From RGIG7213 sp045544195 (GTDB taxonomy: Bacteria; Bacillota; Clostridia; Oscillospirales; CAG-272), in assembly GCA_045544195.1 (NCBI GenBank), contig JAZPYO010000062.1, positions 87,541 through 151,540 on the forward strand: 64,000 nt of DNA, written 5' to 3'. The translations under genes and the position numbers were made by a program. Each line of letters opens with the position of its first letter. Within the stretch, counting starts at the first letter, position 1. Below the pieces are notes generated by a model. It saw only the letters and a program-made list of their open reading frames with translations, did not search any database and had not been told where the DNA came from. Shown piece by piece: positions 17,247 through 24,685 of the stretch.

Positions 17247-18374
17247 ATGACAAACAAGAATAAATTGCCGAATAAAATAATTGTTGCGTTGCAAAGGGTA
17301 TTCGGCTCTGCGCCGTCGCTCATATTTTACGCAGGTCTGTGTGTTTTTATAGCAGTTGCAATATTTTTTGTAGGACGCGCGATGGATAAGATCGAAAATG
17401 TGCTCGGTGAATACGAAAACAGCTTACCTAAATACGCTGTTGAAGAAATATTCGATGAATATTTTGCAACGCCTGATTTTGACCAGCTTATGCTTCTTGC
17501 CGACTGCAAGGCAGAGGGATTTAATACAAACGATGATCTGAAGCGTTATTTTGAAGAACGTGTAAACGGTAAAAAGATCACTTGGGTATATGTGGCCGGA
17601 AGCGACAAAACAAAGATAAATGTAAAGGCTGACGGAGAAAAATTTGCACAGTATTCAATAAAAGTATCGCCGCAGGTGACAGAAAACGGATTTGCAACAT
17701 ATGAGCTTGATACGGTCAGACTGTACTACAAGGCACCGTACAGTGTGAAAATAAAAATTCCGTTCAACTACTCTGTGAGCGTGAACGGTGTGATGCTGGG
17801 TGAAGAATATAAAACAGCAACGGGAATAACAAGTGATCTGCGTGATACCATCCCTGAAGGAACGTATAAGTTTTCTTATGACGAATATACAGTCGAAGAT
17901 ATGCTGTTTGAGCATAAACCCGTTGCCTATAACAGTAAAAACGAAAAGACAGAGCTTGTATATGACGAAGAAAGCAAGATGTTCTGTGCTGATTTTGCAT
18001 ACGATGAAGCACTCAAAAATGAGTATAGCGACTTTGTGATAGACGGTGTTGAGGTATATGCCTCACGTATACAGAACGCCGCAACGATGAGTCAGGTGCG
18101 TAAGTATTTTGAGATCGGAACAGAGACCTACGAGCGTATAAAGGATAACCCCGGCAGCTTTGTATGGGATTACGATTCGTGCGAGTTTGAAAATCAGTCA
18201 GCTACCGACTTTTATGCATATGACGAAAATACATTTTCATGCATCGTAAAGGTAACGCAGGTGATGCACTGGACGAACAAAGAGGATTACCGCGAAAACG
18301 TCAACGTGACTATTTATTTGAGAAAAGGCGATGACGGCGAATTTATGATATACGATCTTATAACAAATCTGTAA
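17247..18374 (+). CDS. Hypothetical membrane-anchored extracytoplasmic protein
   Basis: This 375-residue protein has a short basic N-terminus, one transmembrane helix at about 25-44 (around FYAGLCVFIAVAIFF), and about 330 residues predicted outside the cell. The extracellular part is rich in beta strand and alternates charged and aromatic residues. The last 110 residues (EIGTETYERIKDNP to IYDLITNL) look like an NTF2-like domain, but I do not recognise a family with confidence. It follows the NAGPA-like gene by 1 bp and is the last gene of this operon. Confidence 0.6.
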   Translation: MTNKNKLPNKIIVALQRVFGSAPSLIFYAGLCVFIAVAIFFVGRAMDKIENVLGEYENSLPKYAVEEIFDEYFATPDFDQLMLLADCKAEGFNTNDDLKRYFEERVNGKKITWVYVAGSDKTKINVKADGEKFAQYSIKVSPQVTENGFATYELDTVRLYYKAPYSVKIKIPFNYSVSVNGVMLGEEYKTATGITSDLRDTIPEGTYKFSYDEYTVEDMLFEHKPVAYNSKNEKTELVYDEESKMFCADFAYDEALKNEYSDFVIDGVEVYASRIQNAATMSQVRKYFEIGTETYERIKDNPGSFVWDYDSCEFENQSATDFYAYDENTFSCIVKVTQVMHWTNKEDYRENVNVTIYLRKGDDGEFMIYDLITNL

Positions 18375-18406
18375 GAAATTTTGATCGGTAAAGGAAGGAA
18401 TTTAAA

Positions 18407-18868
18407 ATGTCTGTTGCTCTCATACCGGGAACGTTTGACCCTATAACAATAGGACACGAGGATATTATACAAAGGGCATCAATGCTTTTTGATGAGGTCA
18501 TTGTTTGTATTTTCACAAATTCCGCAAAAAGCACGATGTTTACTGCAGACGAAAGATATGAATTTCTCTGTGCTACGGTAGAGCAGTACCGTAATGTAAA
18601 GGCAGATATATGCACAGGCTTGCTTGCTGATTATGCCGTGGAGCACAGATGTGATGCAATAGTAAAGGGAGCAAGATCGGGCGTGGATTTTGACTATGAA
18701 TATACTCTTGCATCCATCAACCGAGAGCTTGCACCCGAGGTTGAAACGGTTATTTTGCCGTCGCGGTGCGAATTGCTGCACATAAGCTCAACTATGGTAC
18801 GAGAGCTTATTAAGTACGGAAAGGATTTTTCTCCGTTTGTACCCGAGGCAGTTAAAAATTTTATATGA
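18407..18868 (+). CDS. coaD: Phosphopantetheine adenylyltransferase
   Basis: CoaD catalyses ATP + 4'-phosphopantetheine to dephospho-CoA + PPi, the penultimate step of coenzyme A synthesis in the cytosol. The 153-residue length is normal (about 160). The nucleotidyltransferase motif Thr14-Ile-Gly-His17 lies in PGTFDPITIGH, and ISSTMVRELI sits near residues 129-138 as in the family. AAGGAAGG precedes ATG 18407. It follows the envelope operon by 32 bp with no clear terminator, so it could be co-transcribed. Confidence 0.95.
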   Translation: MSVALIPGTFDPITIGHEDIIQRASMLFDEVIVCIFTNSAKSTMFTADERYEFLCATVEQYRNVKADICTGLLADYAVEHRCDAIVKGARSGVDFDYEYTLASINRELAPEVETVILPSRCELLHISSTMVRELIKYGKDFSPFVPEAVKNFI

Positions 18869-18889
18869 ATTTTTAGTTATTTTTACTAT

Positions 18890-18918
18890 TTGAATTTTAT
18901 CGTTAAATGTGATATAAT
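18890..18918 (+). promoter_or_regulatory. Sigma-A promoter for the CarD-like gene
   Basis: TTGAAT (18890-18895), a 17-base spacer, and TATAAT (18913-18918), about 70 bases before the CarD-like start. Confidence 0.75.
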
Positions 18919-18987
18919 ATCATTTGTATAGATATATCTGTACGAAAGGCTTCTATCTATTAAAGAATGAAAGGCAGGCGAGTTGAT

Positions 18988-19515
18988 ATGAGCAGTACTG
19001 AAACTATAGTGAAGCGTGAACAAGGCGAAAACGTTATTTATAAAAATAGCGGAATTTGCCGAATTGCAGAAATTAAGGCTATGAGCTTTGCTCCGGGAGA
19101 GGAGAAAATGTATTATGTTCTTGAGCCTGTATATTCTCAGGGCTCACGTACATATGTTCCGACCGATTCAGTTGAATTGAATGCTTGTATGCGTTCATTG
19201 CTCGATCAAAAGCAGATAGATGATGTCATCATTCAAAGTCAGGCACAAGAGCTTGAATGGGTCGCAGATACGAAGCAGAGAGCTGTTTATTGGAATGAGG
19301 TAATATCAACATACGACAGAGCAAAAATACTCGCGGTCATGCTTTGCTTGAATGAGCATAAGCTGAAGCTCGAAAAAAGCCGTAAAAAGATGTATGCGAG
19401 CGATCTTAAAATGCTGTCGTTGACAGAGCGTATGATAAAAGACGAATTTGCCTTTGTTCTTAAGATACAGCGTGACGAGGTAATGGACTATATCAACGGC
19501 CATCTTTCAGAATAA
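18988..19515 (+). CDS. CarD/CdnL family RNA polymerase-interacting regulator
   Basis: This 175-residue protein begins with a CarD_CdnL_TRCF-like domain (GENVIYKNSGICRI, then YYVLEP and TYVPTD at about 45-65), which binds the RNA polymerase beta subunit. A helical C-terminal half follows that could contact promoter DNA. CarD proteins modulate open-complex stability, especially at rRNA promoters. The frame opens at 18967, but ATG 18988 is preferred because AAAGGCAGG lies about 9 bases upstream. The 3' end overlaps the convergent tmcAL gene by 23 bp. Confidence 0.85.
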   Translation: MSSTETIVKREQGENVIYKNSGICRIAEIKAMSFAPGEEKMYYVLEPVYSQGSRTYVPTDSVELNACMRSLLDQKQIDDVIIQSQAQELEWVADTKQRAVYWNEVISTYDRAKILAVMLCLNEHKLKLEKSRKKMYASDLKMLSLTERMIKDEFAFVLKIQRDEVMDYINGHLSE

Positions 19516-20680
19516 ACGGCGTTTTGGTCAGATACATATTATACGGCATAGTGTCAGGCGTCATAAAAGCATATAGCTCATCTGCCTTCAGCTCTGATTG
19601 AAAATCGGGCTCATCAGCGTGATCAGCAGGCTTTGTGATAATTGTGATGCTTTGCCGTTTTCTTATGTCTGCAAGAATGGCAGTTCCGTTTGCGCTTGCG
19701 GCAAGAAGCTGGGTAAATGACGGATCCTTTGATATCATATTTTCCGTTATTCCAAGACATATATATATTATGGCGCGGCGTATTTTTGCGTTTGTATATC
19801 GCTTTGTCTGTGAAATGGCAATAAGCTCATCGTAGCTTGTTGCTTTTTTTGCACATCGGACGATCCTTTCGTACAGTCCGCCGCCGCATTCAGCGTAAGG
19901 ATGCTTTACACTTTGCCGCAGAAGCCGGAGAATTACTCTTTCCCCATTTTTCATACGGGCAGGGAATTGTCCTTTTGATGATAGGGCGTGATATATTTCC
20001 GCAGTTTGCTTCGGAATGTGAGAAAAAAATTCAGTTTCTTTTGCAATTTTTCTCAAATAAGAGCCTGATGCAAATGTATCCGCCCCCGATACCGTTAACG
20101 CATTATGTCCTGATCCTACACGCTTTACTGTTAAAGCGGTTATATATGGGGCATATTTTTTTATTGCCTTAATATATTCTATTGCAAGAATGTTATTAGG
20201 CTTTGAAAGAACATCGCATGAGCCGTAAATGCTTTCATAAGCTTTCGAAAGCTCTGAAGCATACGGCAGATCGTTCGACAGCTTACTTATGGTGCATTTG
20301 AATTCATCGCTCATAAGGCGGTCGGCGCATAGTGAAAGCTCGTTTACATCGCCGCTTTCCGAGCCGAAAAGCAAAGCGCAATTCTTACCCTGTGCGATGC
20401 TTGCAGCTATTTGCACGGCGCCTTTGGCAAATATTTCAGCACACGCACACGAATACACGGTAGGTAGGGAAAGCACGAGATCTGCAGAGCATAAAACTGC
20501 ACATTCAGCCCTTTCGTATTTGCCCAAAACGGTACATTCTCCCCTTTGGGTGAAGTTCCCGCTCATAATGCAGATCACAGGTGCGTTTTCGCTTATCTCT
20601 TTTGCTTTTCGAATGAGATATTCGTGCCCTTTATGCATAGGGTCAAATTCGCATATAATAAAAACGGCGTCAAAAATCAT
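19493..20680 (-). CDS. tmcAL: tRNA(Met) cytidine acetate ligase TmcAL (YlbM family)
   Basis: This 395-residue protein opens with IICEFDPMHKGHEYLI, where His16-Lys-Gly-His19 is the nucleotidyltransferase HxGH site; MSGNFTQRG follows at about 39-47. This matches TmcAL, which uses ATP and free acetate to form N4-acetylcytidine at the wobble base of elongator tRNA-Met. It is divergent from acetate kinase (140 bp between starts), so an acetate-using and an acetate-producing enzyme share an intergenic region. Its 3' end overlaps the CarD-like gene on the opposite strand. Confidence 0.88.
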   Translation of the reverse strand: MIFDAVFIICEFDPMHKGHEYLIRKAKEISENAPVICIMSGNFTQRGECTVLGKYERAECAVLCSADLVLSLPTVYSCACAEIFAKGAVQIAASIAQGKNCALLFGSESGDVNELSLCADRLMSDEFKCTISKLSNDLPYASELSKAYESIYGSCDVLSKPNNILAIEYIKAIKKYAPYITALTVKRVGSGHNALTVSGADTFASGSYLRKIAKETEFFSHIPKQTAEIYHALSSKGQFPARMKNGERVILRLLRQSVKHPYAECGGGLYERIVRCAKKATSYDELIAISQTKRYTNAKIRRAIIYICLGITENMISKDPSFTQLLAASANGTAILADIRKRQSITIITKPADHADEPDFQSELKADELYAFMTPDTMPYNMYLTKTPFILKDGR

Positions 20681-20740
20681 AAAAAAACTCTTTCATTAAT
20701 AAAAAATACGGAATTTTCAATTCTTTTTCAGTTTTTGGTA

Positions 20741-20769
20741 TTGAATTATTTTTAATATAGGTGTATAAT
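20741..20769 (+). promoter_or_regulatory. Sigma-A promoter of ackA
   Basis: TTGAAT (20741-20746), a 17-base spacer, and TATAAT (20764-20769). The ackA ATG is about 52 bases further on, with AGGAG at 20810-20814. Confidence 0.8.
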
Positions 20770-20820
20770 ATTATATAGCATATTTATAAACAAATCAAGA
20801 TTAAAAAATAGGAGAAAAAA

Positions 20821-22053
20821 ATGAACGTACTTGTTGTAAATGCAGGCTCTTCCAGCTTGAAGTATCAGCTTTTTGATACTAACACTAACGAGGTTCTCGC
20901 AAAAGGTATTTGCGAGCGTATTGCAACTGAGACCGCAAACGGCGTAGGCGCAGAGGGCAGGATCGAGCATCGCAAGGGAAGCGAGCCTAAGATCGTTAAG
21001 GATATCCCTATGCCTAACCATGCAGTTGCCACGAAGATACTCGTTGATACGCTTACAGATCCCGAGATCGGCGTTATCAAGGATATGAGCGAGATCGAGG
21101 CAGTTGGCCACAGAATCGTCCACGGCGGCGCATACTTCTCCGAAAGTGTGCTCGTAACTGACGATGTAATATCTAAGCTGGAGCTTTGTAAGGATCTTGC
21201 ACCCTTGCACACAGTTCCTCATCTTATGGGTATTGCAGGCTGCACGGCGGTTATGCCTGATACGCCTCAGGTTCTCGTATTTGATACCGCTTTCCATCAG
21301 AGTATGCCCGAAGAGGTATATCAGTATCCCATTCCCTATGAAATGTATGAAAAATACCAGATTCGCCGTTACGGCGCTCACGGCACATCACACAGATATG
21401 TAGCGGGCGAAATGCAGAAGATAATGGGCAAGACAGAGGGAACAAAGATCGTTACATGCCATCTCGGTAACGGCTCTTCCATAACGGCTGTTAAGGACGG
21501 TAAGGTTCTTGACACAAGTATGGGCTTTACACCTTTAGACGGTCTTATAATGGGTACACGTTGCGGCTCTATCGACCCCGCTATCGTTCCCTTTATAATG
21601 GAAAAGGAAGGCTTTACACCTGCTCAGATGAACGAGTTTATGAATAAGAAGTGCGGATTCCTTGGCGTTTCAGGCATTTCTTCAGACAGCCGTGACATCG
21701 AAAAGGCGGCTTCCGAGGGCAACCACAGAGCAATTCTTACAACAAAGATACTTGCATACCAGATAAGAAAGCTCATCGGTGCGTATACCGCAGCTATGGA
21801 CGGTCTTGACGCTCTGGTATTCACCGCAGGCTTGGGCGAAAACAACCCCGACCTTCGTGAGCGTGTTTGCAAGGAGCTTACATATCTCGGCATCAAGATA
21901 GACGCAGAGGTCAACTCAAAGGCACATCACCAGTCTGATACGATCAAGCTTTCAACTGATGATTCCAAGGTTCTTGTATACCTCATTCCTACAAACGAGG
22001 AAAAGGTAATTGCATCTGACACAGAAAGACTTGTTAAAGAAATGAACAAATAA
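20821..22053 (+). CDS. ackA: Acetate kinase
   Basis: AckA interconverts acetyl phosphate + ADP and acetate + ATP, the ATP-yielding last step of acetate fermentation. The 410-residue protein has the ASKHA-fold opening VNAGSSSLKYQLF (6-18), GHRIVHGG near residue 97, FDTAFHQSMP, RYGAHGTSHRYV and CHLGNGSSI, all as in the family, and GLGENNP near the end. Codon use is richer in GAG and CTC than in its neighbours, as expected for a highly expressed gene. It has its own promoter and a strong terminator and is monocistronic; no pta is present in the window. Confidence 0.97.
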   Translation: MNVLVVNAGSSSLKYQLFDTNTNEVLAKGICERIATETANGVGAEGRIEHRKGSEPKIVKDIPMPNHAVATKILVDTLTDPEIGVIKDMSEIEAVGHRIVHGGAYFSESVLVTDDVISKLELCKDLAPLHTVPHLMGIAGCTAVMPDTPQVLVFDTAFHQSMPEEVYQYPIPYEMYEKYQIRRYGAHGTSHRYVAGEMQKIMGKTEGTKIVTCHLGNGSSITAVKDGKVLDTSMGFTPLDGLIMGTRCGSIDPAIVPFIMEKEGFTPAQMNEFMNKKCGFLGVSGISSDSRDIEKAASEGNHRAILTTKILAYQIRKLIGAYTAAMDGLDALVFTAGLGENNPDLRERVCKELTYLGIKIDAEVNSKAHHQSDTIKLSTDDSKVLVYLIPTNEEKVIASDTERLVKEMNK

Positions 22054-22056
22054 GAT

Positions 22057-22091
22057 AAATATGCATCGGCTTGACCGATGCATATTTTTTT
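22057..22091 (+). terminator. Rho-independent terminator of ackA
   Basis: A 13-bp stem (22057-22069 with 22075-22087, core ATGCATCGG/CCGATGCAT), a 5-base loop and a T run to 22091, immediately after the ackA stop. Confidence 0.9.
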
Positions 22092-22113
22092 CAATATGTT
22101 CAAACGCTCAATA

Positions 22114-22142
22114 TTGACATATAAATACCATTTTGATATAAT
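22114..22142 (+). promoter_or_regulatory. Consensus sigma-A promoter for the lipoprotein gene
   Basis: A perfect TTGACA (22114-22119), a 17-base spacer and a perfect TATAAT (22137-22142). Its position rules out the upstream GTG at 22145 as the start of the following gene. Confidence 0.85.
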
Positions 22143-22171
22143 AAGTGCGAAAAAATAAAGCGGAGAATGAA

Positions 22172-23260
22172 ATGAAAAGAATTATTTGCTCGCTGATCGT
22201 ATCTGTTTTAATGCTGACATCGTGCTCAAATATCCAAAAAGGAAAAATGGAGCAGATCTGCTCATATGCAGACGACGGTAAAACACTTATCGATATGCAA
22301 ATGCTTGACGGCGAAGAGTATGCATACCTTTACGCATCTGACAATAAATACACAGTACGGTCTGCTTTACAAAACGGAGAAAATGATAAAGTCCTGTATG
22401 AAACTACGGGAAATGCGTATATAAATGAGATATATGCAAATGACGGTATAATCGCATTTTTTGAAAGAATACTGTATTCGAATAACGATGAAAGATGTAC
22501 GCTTAAGGTAATAGACACACAAACACAAAGTGTATATACTCCGTATGAAAAGGTGATAGTGTACTCGAAGGCGGATATTCAATCAAGATTTATCGTAATA
22601 CAGGATAAAAGCGTTTATTATATCACAACGTCATTTGTGCTGAACAGATCAAGGGTAATGAAATATACCGTGGGCGATAAAGAGCCAACAGAGCTTACGA
22701 GCGTTGATCTTACCGAAAACGAGTTAACGTATAATCATTCTGTAACATCATTGAGCGGAAGCGGCGGAAAGCTCGTGCTTACTTGCCTTGACGGATATAC
22801 AAATTACCTTGCGCTTGTGAATACACAAACAGGTGAATGTGAGAAAAAGAAAATACTGAGTGAGGATATAGGAGTAGTATATTCAACGTCATACGATTCA
22901 TCAAGCGGAAGCATCGTTATGTACTATTCTACATTTGATGAGGAAGGCATATATTTGTCGGAAAGCATCGGCTCAACTTCCTTTACAAGTGACGAAATTA
23001 AACCTCTTTACAATATAGAAAAAAACGAAGATGTGATATTTGAAAGCGTTACATTGAATGACGGTTATGCGGTTTTCAGTATACAAAGCAAGGATGACGG
23101 CGATAATATAACGAATACAAGCTACATTTTTGATATTTCAAACGGTAAGGGGATATCGTACAGCAACGGATTTGATGCATGGATCGAAAATGATGTACTG
23201 TACGTATTACATCTTGAGGACGGCATAACGTCACTGAATAAAACGAATATCTCAAAATAA
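22172..23260 (+). CDS. Hypothetical lipoprotein, beta-propeller-like
   Basis: This 362-residue protein has a lipoprotein signal MKRIICSLIVSVLMLTSC with lipobox LTSC (Cys18), so it is probably anchored to the outer face of the membrane. The mature part is repetitive beta strand with spaced YLYASDNKYT, VYYITTSF and NYLALVNTQTGE segments, suggesting a propeller such as TolB/WD-like, but no family is recognised. ATG 22172 has CGGAG 6 bases upstream. The gene is monocistronic between its own consensus promoter and a bidirectional terminator. Confidence 0.7.
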   Translation: MKRIICSLIVSVLMLTSCSNIQKGKMEQICSYADDGKTLIDMQMLDGEEYAYLYASDNKYTVRSALQNGENDKVLYETTGNAYINEIYANDGIIAFFERILYSNNDERCTLKVIDTQTQSVYTPYEKVIVYSKADIQSRFIVIQDKSVYYITTSFVLNRSRVMKYTVGDKEPTELTSVDLTENELTYNHSVTSLSGSGGKLVLTCLDGYTNYLALVNTQTGECEKKKILSEDIGVVYSTSYDSSSGSIVMYYSTFDEEGIYLSESIGSTSFTSDEIKPLYNIEKNEDVIFESVTLNDGYAVFSIQSKDDGDNITNTSYIFDISNGKGISYSNGFDAWIENDVLYVLHLEDGITSLNKTNISK

Positions 23261-23356
23261 TATAAAAATCGGAGCGTTGACAGACTTAGCATAGCTTAAC
23301 AAAGAAAAGCAATGCTGTTTCAAAATAAGCTCGATAAACTGAATTTTCAGAATAGT

Positions 23357-23396
23357 AAAATCGCCGACAGACTACTAAGATCTGTCGGCGATTTTT
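23357..23396. terminator. Bidirectional rho-independent terminator
   Basis: A 15-bp stem (23357-23371 with 23381-23395, core TCGCCGACAGA/TCTGTCGGCGA), a 9-base loop, an A run on the left and a T run on the right. It lies between two convergent genes and can serve both strands. Confidence 0.9.
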
Positions 23397-23424
23397 AATA
23401 TCCTTATGAGAATTGGCATTTTTA

Positions 23425-24621
23425 CTATTTTTTCGCCGGCTGCTGAGTCAAGCCGTAAGACTCTCTCAACGATAGATTATCATACTCAATGTGAGTGTTG
23501 TTTATAATTGCTGTAACGAATATCGGCGTTGTCATATCATCACCGCCGACAAGATCACCGTGTAAAGCTGATTTAGAATCGGATGAATATTTTACATAAA
23601 GAAAGTCTTTGTTTGCCGTATTGCCTATCGTTGCACTGTGATACGATACTGTACCGTCTCCGCTGTTTGATTTTTCGTATTTAAACGATCCGTCAGAAAG
23701 AATATTTATTATACAAGTGGTTTCTTCACCGTCACCGACGATATAGTATGAGTCGACCTTTTGTGTTATATGGCTTTTATCGGTAAACATAAGCTTGTTA
23801 TACTCATACGCTTCGTTATAAAATTCCTCATTCCAGCCGTTGACGGATGATCTTAAAAGCTCTATTTCCTCAGCGTAGCTTTTCATCTCAACACCGTCCT
23901 TGCACAATGATGCACTCCAATTCTGCTCAAACGGTAAAAGAGCGTAAAGAGCAGGGATGGCAGGACAGATCTCTTTTATAGCAGGCGAAATGAACGATCC
24001 TGCAAGCGATCCTAAAACATTTCCCGAAAGCATTGCTTGTGATGCAAGCGTTGAGCCAAGATACGGCGTGCCGAGCGTTATCAACTTACTGATGGATCTT
24101 TGCTGATCCTTTCCGAGCGCAATATACTGACTTGCGACGATACCGCCCATACTGTGAGCAATAAGTGTTACCTTGCCGTATTGCCGTTCATTTATGAACT
24201 CGTCAAGCTCCTTTGCCGAAAAGTACGGATTAAGACGCCAATCGTATGAAAAGAAAACAACATCAGCCTTTTCCTTGAAAACATCATATACCGTATTATA
24301 TAATGACTTATATGTATTAAACGTACCGTAATTCGTTTCTGATTGCGGATCGTTTATGATAGGCGAGGCAGTTTTAAACGTGTTTTCCTTTGTATATTTC
24401 AAAAGCTGCAGCTTCGGAAGAACGGATATTATTCCGTTTGGCGAGTCTGTATCAAGCCAAAGCTTTTCTCCGCTGCTGTCGAATATTTCACTTCCCATAA
24501 TACCGGGGAGAATTATTATCGCATCGGGAGTTTTATTGAATGAACAGCTTGATAATGCCAATGATGAAAAAATGCATAGCGTCAGAATGATGCACATTAT
24601 TCTTCTTTTGATAAATATCAC
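23425..24621 (-). CDS. LCAT-like lipase/acyltransferase lipoprotein
   Basis: The protein is about 398 residues if started at GTG 24621; ATG 24597 is an alternative, and the open frame itself runs to 24720. The signal ends in lipobox LSSC (Cys26), so it is surface-anchored. The mature part begins IIILPGIMGSEIFDSSGEKLW, the opening of lecithin:cholesterol acyltransferase-like alpha/beta hydrolases (PF02450), and carries the nucleophile elbow AHSMGG. It probably hydrolyses or transacylates ester lipids. It lies after carB::dapF on the same strand, separated by a hairpin. GAAAGG is close to the GTG, so the exact start is uncertain. Confidence 0.75.
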   Translation of the reverse strand: MIFIKRRIMCIILTLCIFSSLALSSCSFNKTPDAIIILPGIMGSEIFDSSGEKLWLDTDSPNGIISVLPKLQLLKYTKENTFKTASPIINDPQSETNYGTFNTYKSLYNTVYDVFKEKADVVFFSYDWRLNPYFSAKELDEFINERQYGKVTLIAHSMGGIVASQYIALGKDQQRSISKLITLGTPYLGSTLASQAMLSGNVLGSLAGSFISPAIKEICPAIPALYALLPFEQNWSASLCKDGVEMKSYAEEIELLRSSVNGWNEEFYNEAYEYNKLMFTDKSHITQKVDSYYIVGDGEETTCIINILSDGSFKYEKSNSGDGTVSYHSATIGNTANKDFLYVKYSSDSKSALHGDLVGGDDMTTPIFVTAIINNTHIEYDNLSLRESYGLTQQPAKK

Positions 24622-24643
24622 ACCTTTCGTCAAATAAAGCACC

Positions 24644-24680
24644 GCCTGCAACAAGTGATCTTGTTGCAGGCAGATTTTTT
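24644..24680. terminator. Hairpin between carB::dapF and the lipase gene
   Basis: A perfect 12-bp stem GCCTGCAACAAG (24644-24655) with 24660-24671 and a 4-base loop. The T run (24674-24680) lies on the plus-strand side, that is, it would stop transcripts moving antisense into carB::dapF. On the minus strand only GGTGCTTTATTT follows, a weak U tract, so read-through into the lipase gene is likely. Confidence 0.6.
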
Positions 24681-24685
24681 TATTT

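Noticed and set aside
20752..21381. 209-codon open frame antisense to ackA and its promoter
   Set aside because: ackA is unambiguous, and the antisense frame would have to cover the ackA promoter and leader. The product resembles no family.
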